Source of the DNA: Thiotrichales bacterium
Lineage (GTDB): Bacteria; Pseudomonadota; Gammaproteobacteria; Francisellales; CACEW01
Assembly (NCBI GenBank): GCA_023266165.1
Contig: JAHFRR010000085.1
Location: 1-6,084 of the forward strand
Reading direction: 5' to 3'
Length of the DNA stretch: 6,084 nucleotides
Part shown: positions 1 to 3,962 of the stretch, piece by piece
Layout: every line of letters begins with the position of its first letter
How positions within the stretch are numbered: position 1 is the stretch's first letter
The notes under the pieces: model-generated
Told to the model about the DNA's origin: nothing
Databases searched by the model: none
Seen by the model: the letters and a program-made list of their open reading frames with translations, nothing else
Translations under genes and position numbers: made by a program

Positions 1-74
1 GCCTGTTGCAAGGTCTGAAATCCTTGCGCGTGCGATTCCCTTCTCTCATTGACAAGAAATGGGGAGAAAGGGGC

Positions 75-102
75 TTGCATTCAATCAAGCAATCCGTATA
101 AT
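75..102 (+). promoter_or_regulatory. Promoter of the tRNA-Lys gene
   Basis: A perfect TATAAT -10 box lies at 97-102. A weak -35 candidate, TTGCAT, lies at 75-80 with a 16-nt spacer. The -10 box is followed at once by GCGG, a GC-rich discriminator of the kind found at stable-RNA promoters under stringent control. Transcription would start near 108-110, leaving a 5' leader of only a few bases before the mature tRNA at 115. The -10 box and discriminator are seen directly; stringent control is inferred from the discriminator alone. Confidence 0.75.
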
Positions 103-114
103 GCGGTCTCTCAA

Positions 115-190
115 GGGTCGTTAGCTCAGCCGGTAGAGCAGTTGGCTTTTAACCAATTGGTCACAAGTTCGAATCTTGTACGACCCACCA
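115..190 (+). tRNA. tRNA-Lys (anticodon UUU)
   Basis: A complete 76-nt cloverleaf can be folded by eye. The acceptor stem GGGTCGT (115-121) pairs with ACGACCC (180-186). The D stem is GCTC/GAGC (124-127/136-139). The anticodon stem GTTGG/CCAAT (141-145/153-157) encloses loop CTTTTAA with anticodon TTT at 148-150. The variable loop has 5 nt, and the T stem ACAAG/CTTGT encloses TTCGAAT. Discriminator A187 is followed by an encoded CCA (188-190). From memory it differs at only a few positions from Escherichia coli tRNA-Lys. It reads AAA and AAG codons. It is co-directional with the secretion operon, which begins 128 bp downstream, and I see no intrinsic terminator between them. tRNA 3' ends are common integration targets, so this may mark an island edge, but no integrase or second copy of the tRNA end is in the window. 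Confidence 0.97.
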
Positions 191-202
191 TTTTAAAATG
201 GT
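187..202 (+). repeat. Perfect 16-bp palindrome at the tRNA 3' end
   Basis: ACCATTTTAAAATGGT is a perfect inverted repeat. It begins with the discriminator base and CCA of tRNA-Lys and runs 12 bp into the spacer. In the precursor RNA it could form a short AU-rich hairpin that sequesters the CCA end, or it may serve as a protein-binding or attachment sequence. It has no downstream T run and few GC pairs, so it does not qualify as an intrinsic terminator. The function is unknown. Confidence 0.55.
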
Positions 203-255
203 GCTAGAATACCTCATCACCCTCTTAGAAAAGATCAAAAAATAGTTCATAATGC

Positions 256-283
256 TTTACAAAGTCAAAATAATGTGCATAAT
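256..283 (+). promoter_or_regulatory. Candidate sigma70-type promoter of the T6SS operon
   Basis: TTTACA (256-261) matches the -35 consensus at 5 of 6 bases and CATAAT (278-283) matches the -10 consensus at 5 of 6, with a 16-nt spacer, in a strongly AT-rich gap. Transcription would start near 290, about 30 nt before the tagH start codon. The bases 270-283 also form an imperfect palindrome (10 of 14) overlapping the -10 box, which could be a weak operator. A second CATAAT at 248-253 has only a poor -35 partner near 225-230. I found no convincing sigma54 -24/-12 element, although sigma54 control is known for some T6SS operons. The assignment rests on consensus matching only. Confidence 0.5.
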
Positions 284-305
284 AAGGCTGTTATTTAGAC
301 TTTTT

Positions 306-310
306 GAGAG
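306..310 (+). promoter_or_regulatory. Ribosome binding site of tagH
   Basis: GAGAG lies 8 nt before the first of two adjacent ATG codons (319 and 322). The spacing favours ATG 319; starting at 322 would remove only one methionine. Confidence 0.6.
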
Positions 311-318
311 TATTTTGA

Positions 319-1164
319 ATGATGATCACACTGAAAATCACGGCATTTCCATGGGGGAAGGTTTCTCCTCAAAAAACAGCGTATACGTTTGATCGTGCAG
401 GTGGTGTCATGGGGCGCGCAGGGCATTGCCAATGGGTGTTGCCGGATCCTGAAAAAACGGTGTCAGGAGAGCACGCTAAGATTCAATATCAGATACAGGG
501 TTTTACACTGACGGATCTCAGCACCAATGGGGTGTACTGGAAATCAGGAGATCGGCTGGCTCCCGGTGTGCCGACAGGATTAGACGTGGGTCAGGTGTTT
601 CAAATCGGGCCGTATGAGATTCTGGTGGAAAGCATTGAGCAGGAATCTCGGGTGCCTGACATGCCTTCTGCCTTTCAAACAGTGGGAGACCACTCGCACT
701 GGAATGCGCCATTAGACACTCTCAAAGCGCAGTCTCCTCAAGGATTTTTAGGGGTGGGCGGTGTGAGTGTCTTAAGCGCGTTGTGCCAGTATTTTCAATT
801 GGATGCACGATTATTTGCAGATATTCCAGAGTCTGTTCTCAATGCGCGAATCTTTGGAATACTCGAGCGCCTATTGATAGGGCTTCTGGGTGTGATGGCA
901 GGGCGCGCAGAGCTCAAGCGTATCTTGCATCTGGATCCAACGCCTATTCGAGCGACACATAACAACCCCTTTCAGTTTTCATCAACCCCTCAGTTATTGC
1001 TAGAGCGATTGTTGAGAGAGCAGGATGCGGCATTCTTGCCTGCCCCTGAGGCCATCGCAAACAGCTATCAGGTACTCTTGCGTTATCAAGAAGGATTGTT
1101 AAAAGCCTTTAAAGAAGCTGCATCTGGTGTGCAAGCCGGAGAGGGGGGTGCAGGATGCGTGTGA
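319..1164 (+). CDS. tagH: T6SS-associated FHA domain protein TagH
   Basis: A 281-residue cytoplasmic accessory protein of the T6SS (ImpI/VasC/Fha family). An FHA domain spans roughly residues 22-105 and carries the expected phosphothreonine-binding landmarks: GR at 32-33, SGEHA at 49-53 (family S-x-x-H) and DLSTNGV at 66-72 (family S-x-NG). A helical C-terminal domain at about 145-268 has features typical of T6SS TagH proteins rather than generic FHA proteins: AELK at 197-200, NNPFQFS at 215-221 and FLPAPEAI at 239-246. In characterised systems FHA proteins bind a phosphorylated partner and influence secretion-complex assembly, often with a PpkA kinase and PppA phosphatase; neither gene is visible here, so that circuit is inferred. 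The linker between the domains is short, so the protein is compact compared with the longer homologues I know. It is the first gene of the operon and its last 10 bp overlap tssJ. No membrane segment is evident. Confidence 0.9.
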   Translation: MMITLKITAFPWGKVSPQKTAYTFDRAGGVMGRAGHCQWVLPDPEKTVSGEHAKIQYQIQGFTLTDLSTNGVYWKSGDRLAPGVPTGLDVGQVFQIGPYEILVESIEQESRVPDMPSAFQTVGDHSHWNAPLDTLKAQSPQGFLGVGGVSVLSALCQYFQLDARLFADIPESVLNARIFGILERLLIGLLGVMAGRAELKRILHLDPTPIRATHNNPFQFSSTPQLLLERLLREQDAAFLPAPEAIANSYQVLLRYQEGLLKAFKEAASGVQAGEGGAGCV

Positions 1165-1625
1165 GGATTCGATGGCTCAGCATTTTGTTTTATATGCTGG
1201 CGCTCTCAGGCTGTGCGGGTGTGCATGTCAATCTCAGGGCAACCTCAGATGTCAATCCAGATATCCGAGGTGTACCATCGCCCATTGTCATCACGCTCTA
1301 TGCCCTGCAAAGCCCTGAGTTATTTGACAAGGCAAGCTACTGGGCGTTGATGCAAGATCCCTCAGGCACCCTGGGCGCCAGCCTTCTTTCAATGAGGCAA
1401 CAGATATTGGTACCCCGTGAAACCTATGAGATCACCTTCCCTCAGACTCCAGATCTGCACGCAGTAGGCGTGATCGCTGCGTATCAAGAGATTTCAAATG
1501 CGCGTTGGAAAGCCTCGATCGTCTTTCATCATCTCCATCAGGGAGGCCAGAAATACCTGGGGGAGAGCCTGAAGATCATCGTGGGGAGATCCGGTCTTGA
1601 GATTCTGCCAGGAGGTGTTTTATGA
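1155..1625 (+). CDS. tssJ: T6SS outer-membrane lipoprotein TssJ
   Basis: A 156-residue lipoprotein of the T6SS membrane complex (SciN/VasD family), a normal length for the family. The N-terminus is a clear lipoprotein signal peptide: an Arg-rich n-region (residues 2-6), a hydrophobic stretch (8-17) and lipobox LSGC at 17-20, with Cys20 as the lipidated residue. Position +2 is Ala rather than Asp, consistent with sorting to the outer membrane. The mature part alternates short strand-like stretches, as expected for the small beta-sandwich fold of TssJ, which binds the periplasmic C-terminal region of TssM. That region of TssM lies beyond this window. A purine-rich tract (about 1139-1148) serves as ribosome binding site 6 nt before ATG 1155. 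The gene overlaps tagH by 10 bp and its TGA stop overlaps the tssK start (ATGA), suggesting translational coupling. Signal peptide, size and context together make the call firm even though the mature sequence has few invariant motifs. Confidence 0.92.
   Translation: MRVRIRWLSILFYMLALSGCAGVHVNLRATSDVNPDIRGVPSPIVITLYALQSPELFDKASYWALMQDPSGTLGASLLSMRQQILVPRETYEITFPQTPDLHAVGVIAAYQEISNARWKASIVFHHLHQGGQKYLGESLKIIVGRSGLEILPGGVL
1610..1616 (+). promoter_or_regulatory. Strong ribosome binding site of tssK
   Basis: AGGAGGT, a near-perfect Shine-Dalgarno sequence, ends 5 nt before ATG 1622, inside the last codons of tssJ. It fixes the tssK start at the ATGA overlap rather than at the downstream in-frame ATGs (1631, 1640). 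It is the strongest ribosome binding site in the window, so TssK may be made independently of coupling and at a higher level, which suits its multi-copy role in the baseplate. Confidence 0.8.
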
Positions 1626-2968
1626 GTGTGATGCATACGATGCAATACCCTGTTTTATGGTCAGAAGGTTTGTTCATGCTCCCTCAGCATTTTCAAGCGC
1701 AAGCGGCGTTTGATCGCTGGCACAGTGAGCAAGGGGAGCAGGCGCTGCAAGAATATGCATGGGGGTGGAGTACCCTCACGATAGATCCAACGCCATTAGG
1801 GCGAGGGGAAATCGTGCTTTCTACCTTTTCAGGAATCCTGCCGTCGGGCACCCATATTTGGCTAGATGCCTTGATCAGTGCGCCGATCACCTGGAAAGTC
1901 GCAGCTGCGCTGAGTGACAGCGTACTTTTTCTTTGCTTACCTAAGTCTTTAAAAAGTCGGCCTGAGGGTGTTTCTGAAGGGGAGAGCTTAGCGTGGCATC
2001 GTGTTAAACCCTTGATGCAAGCGTTAGCTGATCGATTTCAAACGCCATCTACATTGCAAGAGATTGCTGTACAGGCACAGAATTTTGTCATTAAAAGCGA
2101 TCAAGAATCTCTTGAGGATTTTGAAAGTTTACCCATTGCCAGGCTTCATGCCCTCACGCCGGAGGGGGGTATTATTCTCGATCCTCATTTTATTCCGCCT
2201 ATTTTACACCATCGTGCATCACCCAAGTTAACCGATTGGCTTGAAACACTGGCCAATTGGCTTGTGAAGCGACAAGAGAAACTGACAGGGCGAGTGCGAG
2301 GCGTTGATCAACGGGGCGTCGCGAGCATCAACGAGCTTTTATTATTGCAGTTGGTCAATCGATATCAAGTGCTTTTTACCCATTGGATTTCCAGGCGTCA
2401 GTTACACCCGCTGACACTCTTTGAAACGGGGATTCAGCTGATGGCTGAGCTCTCAACATTTACCGCCGAAAGCCGTGCGTATAGCCCACGGGCACCGTAT
2501 CAGCATCATCATCTGACCCAGAGTTTTGGCCCTTTGATGGAAGATCTTCAAGAGGCCTTCCAATATGTCTTTGAGGAGCCTGCAATCAAGCTCCCCATGA
2601 CACATCAGGGCTATGGCTCGATGTTGGTGAATGTCCAGGATTCCAAGCTCTGGCATTCGCGTCGCTTTGTCCTGGTGGTGCGCAGCAGCTTGGCGCTGGA
2701 TGTCTTACTGGCCACGTTCTCACGGCATTTTAAAGTGGGGAGCCCTGCGCATATTCAAGAGATGGTAAGTCTGCATATCCCCGGTGTGGGTATTCGCCCG
2801 CTGGTCATGGCGCCGAGGGAGATTCCCTTTCAAAGTCAATGTGCCTATTTCGAATTGGACATAAGCTCAACGCACTTCAAAAAGATGATAGAAGCTGGGT
2901 GTATTGCCCTGCATCTGGCCAAAGAGATTCCCCATTTTCATTGCGAGTTGTGGGCGATTAAACAGTGA
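1622..2968 (+). CDS. tssK: T6SS baseplate subunit TssK
   Basis: A 448-residue cytoplasmic protein (ImpJ/VasE family), full length for the family. TssK trimers connect the baseplate wedges to the cytoplasmic parts of TssL and TssM, and so dock the contractile tail on the membrane complex. The N-terminal signature is unmistakable: VLWSEGLFMLPQHFQAQ at residues 11-27. An N-terminal beta-rich shoulder domain extends to about residue 195 and a helical middle region lies at about 200-320. The C-terminal domain (about 330-448) shows family landmarks including KVGS at 371-374, IPGVGIRPL at 386-394, IPFQSQCAYFELD at 401-413 and the closing CELWAI at 441-446. It starts by a 4-bp ATGA overlap with tssJ and has a strong ribosome binding site. 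No signal peptide or membrane segment is seen. There is no sign of truncation or frameshift. Confidence 0.97.
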   Translation: MSVMHTMQYPVLWSEGLFMLPQHFQAQAAFDRWHSEQGEQALQEYAWGWSTLTIDPTPLGRGEIVLSTFSGILPSGTHIWLDALISAPITWKVAAALSDSVLFLCLPKSLKSRPEGVSEGESLAWHRVKPLMQALADRFQTPSTLQEIAVQAQNFVIKSDQESLEDFESLPIARLHALTPEGGIILDPHFIPPILHHRASPKLTDWLETLANWLVKRQEKLTGRVRGVDQRGVASINELLLLQLVNRYQVLFTHWISRRQLHPLTLFETGIQLMAELSTFTAESRAYSPRAPYQHHHLTQSFGPLMEDLQEAFQYVFEEPAIKLPMTHQGYGSMLVNVQDSKLWHSRRFVLVVRSSLALDVLLATFSRHFKVGSPAHIQEMVSLHIPGVGIRPLVMAPREIPFQSQCAYFELDISSTHFKKMIEAGCIALHLAKEIPHFHCELWAIKQ

Positions 2969-2987
2969 GAGTAGTGATGAGCGTATT

Positions 2988-2992
2988 GAGGG
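2988..2992 (+). promoter_or_regulatory. Ribosome binding site deciding the tssL start
   Basis: GAGGG lies 7 nt before ATG 3000, in the 31-bp gap after tssK. An in-frame ATG at 2904 would add 32 residues overlapping the end of tssK, without a ribosome binding site and without resemblance to the family, so 3000 is chosen. Confidence 0.7.
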
Positions 2993-2999
2993 TATTCAT

Positions 3000-3962
3000 A
3001 TGAAAGATTTTTATTTAGAAGATGATAAAACGGTGTTTATCCGTTCTGCACATAGGGCTCATAGGGCTCATAGGGTTCTTGAGGAATACGAGTCTGAAAC
3101 GCTTGCGCTCTTTGAGAGCGATAAAACGAAATATATTTTTGAAGACCTGGAAAGCTCAGGAAGCTCGGAGCATTTAGAAGTGCCTGTCCCCTCAGAGCTA
3201 CCCCTGCAACATACTTTGACCCACCTGACCGGGCCTAATGATTTATTGAAATATGCAGGAGAGCTCTTTTTGATTCATGACAAGCTGCAGAAAGAGGGGT
3301 ATGTCCATCAGCTGGAAGCCTTGAAAACAGAAGTCCAGGAAGGTCTCATGAAGTTTGAGCTTCGGGCGCAGAAAGCAGGATATACAAAATCTTTAATCAA
3401 AAGCACACAATATGTGTTATGCACCTTTTTAGATGAAACTGTGATGTCAAAACCCTGGGCGCAGTCTGTCAATTTTAGCCATCAAACATTTTTGAGCCAG
3501 AGATTCAATGAAACCTGGGGTGGGGAAACAGTTTTTAGGATTCGGCAGTACTGTTTAGATCATATTGTTGAGTATCTCCCGCTATTAGAGCTGATCTATG
3601 TCTGCCTGTGTTTGGGGTTTCAAGGGAGATTTGCGATTCAAGAAGAGGGGGATCTGCAATTAACGCGCATGAAGCATGAGACTTATCGGGTGATTCAAGA
3701 GAGTCATCAAGCCTCTGGGCACCTTGCGCATGCTGAGATCTTCATGGGCCAAGCGTTAGAGATGCCTCTTGGTTCTTCCCCTCAGGCGCCCTCCAAGCAA
3801 GGGGTCAAGTGGGTTTTCTATATCGCTCTGTCAGTCTTAGTCGTGGTTTATACGGGGCTGTCCCTGGTACTCTCTGAATCCAGTCATCAAGTGATTGAAC
3901 AGATTCATCAACAACAAGCGAGCGTGAATGTTAGGATATACAGGCATGCGCATGATTTTTAA
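3000..3962 (+). CDS. tssL: T6SS inner-membrane protein TssL (DotU family)
   Basis: A 320-residue tail-anchored inner-membrane protein (ImpK/VasF/DotU family) that pairs with TssM in the membrane complex and contacts TssK. The cytoplasmic helical DotU domain spans about residues 78-250 and carries recognisable family motifs: CTFLDE at 141-146, FNETWGGE at 169-176 and LELIYVCLCLGFQGRF at 196-211. A single hydrophobic segment at about 271-291 is the C-terminal anchor, followed by a short tail of about 29 residues that should lie in the periplasm. There is no fused OmpA-like peptidoglycan-binding domain, unlike extended TssL proteins, so anchoring to the wall must come from another protein if it occurs. 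The N-terminal 75 residues are acidic and low in similarity to family members; they include a three-fold Ala-His-Arg repeat (17-25) encoded by a tandem DNA repeat. Its 3' end overlaps tssM by 17 bp. Confidence 0.95.
   Translation: MKDFYLEDDKTVFIRSAHRAHRAHRVLEEYESETLALFESDKTKYIFEDLESSGSSEHLEVPVPSELPLQHTLTHLTGPNDLLKYAGELFLIHDKLQKEGYVHQLEALKTEVQEGLMKFELRAQKAGYTKSLIKSTQYVLCTFLDETVMSKPWAQSVNFSHQTFLSQRFNETWGGETVFRIRQYCLDHIVEYLPLLELIYVCLCLGFQGRFAIQEEGDLQLTRMKHETYRVIQESHQASGHLAHAEIFMGQALEMPLGSSPQAPSKQGVKWVFYIALSVLVVVYTGLSLVLSESSHQVIEQIHQQQASVNVRIYRHAHDF
3051..3077 (+). repeat. Three-copy 9-bp tandem repeat inside tssL
   Basis: The unit CATAGGGCT occurs twice perfectly (3051-3059, 3060-3068) and a third time with one change (CATAGGGTT, 3069-3077). 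With the preceding GCA codon it encodes (Ala-His-Arg)x3 at residues 17-25 of TssL. The unit is a multiple of three, so copy-number change would lengthen or shorten the cytoplasmic N-terminus without breaking the frame. Confidence 0.9.
3933..3936 (+). promoter_or_regulatory. Ribosome binding site favouring tssM start at 3946
   Basis: AGGA lies 9 nt before ATG 3946, within the end of tssL. Other in-frame candidates are ATG 3928, directly after an in-frame TGA at 3925-3927 and with only a weak purine tract upstream, and ATG 3952, for which the spacing is too long. The choice changes the protein by 6 residues or 2 residues and does not affect the domain content. Confidence 0.5.

Noticed and set aside
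49..54. Perfect -35 hexamer TTGACA.
   Set aside because: No -10 element lies 16-18 bp downstream, and the TATAAT at 97 is 42 bp away.
38..73. Imperfect hairpin CCCTTCTC / GAGAAAGGG upstream of the tRNA as a terminator of an upstream gene.
   Set aside because: The stem contains a bulge, the loop is long and no T run follows.
64..78. Possible sigma54 -24/-12 element ending in TTGC.
   Set aside because: The -24 half lacks the essential GG at the correct spacing.
3..101. An open frame from the left edge ending at TAA 99-101, and another ending at TGA 50-52, as possible tails of an upstream gene.
   Set aside because: Both are too short to recognise, and the longer one would end inside the tRNA promoter -10 box. 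No family resemblance is seen, so they cannot be supported.
1127..1318. Short forward frame overlapping the tagH/tssJ junction.
   Set aside because: It is out of frame with tssJ, which has a clear lipoprotein signal peptide and ribosome binding site. The peptide is Cys-rich and unrecognisable.
2904..2999. N-terminal extension of tssL from ATG 2904.
   Set aside because: It overlaps the conserved end of tssK by 65 bp and has no ribosome binding site, whereas ATG 3000 has one at good spacing.
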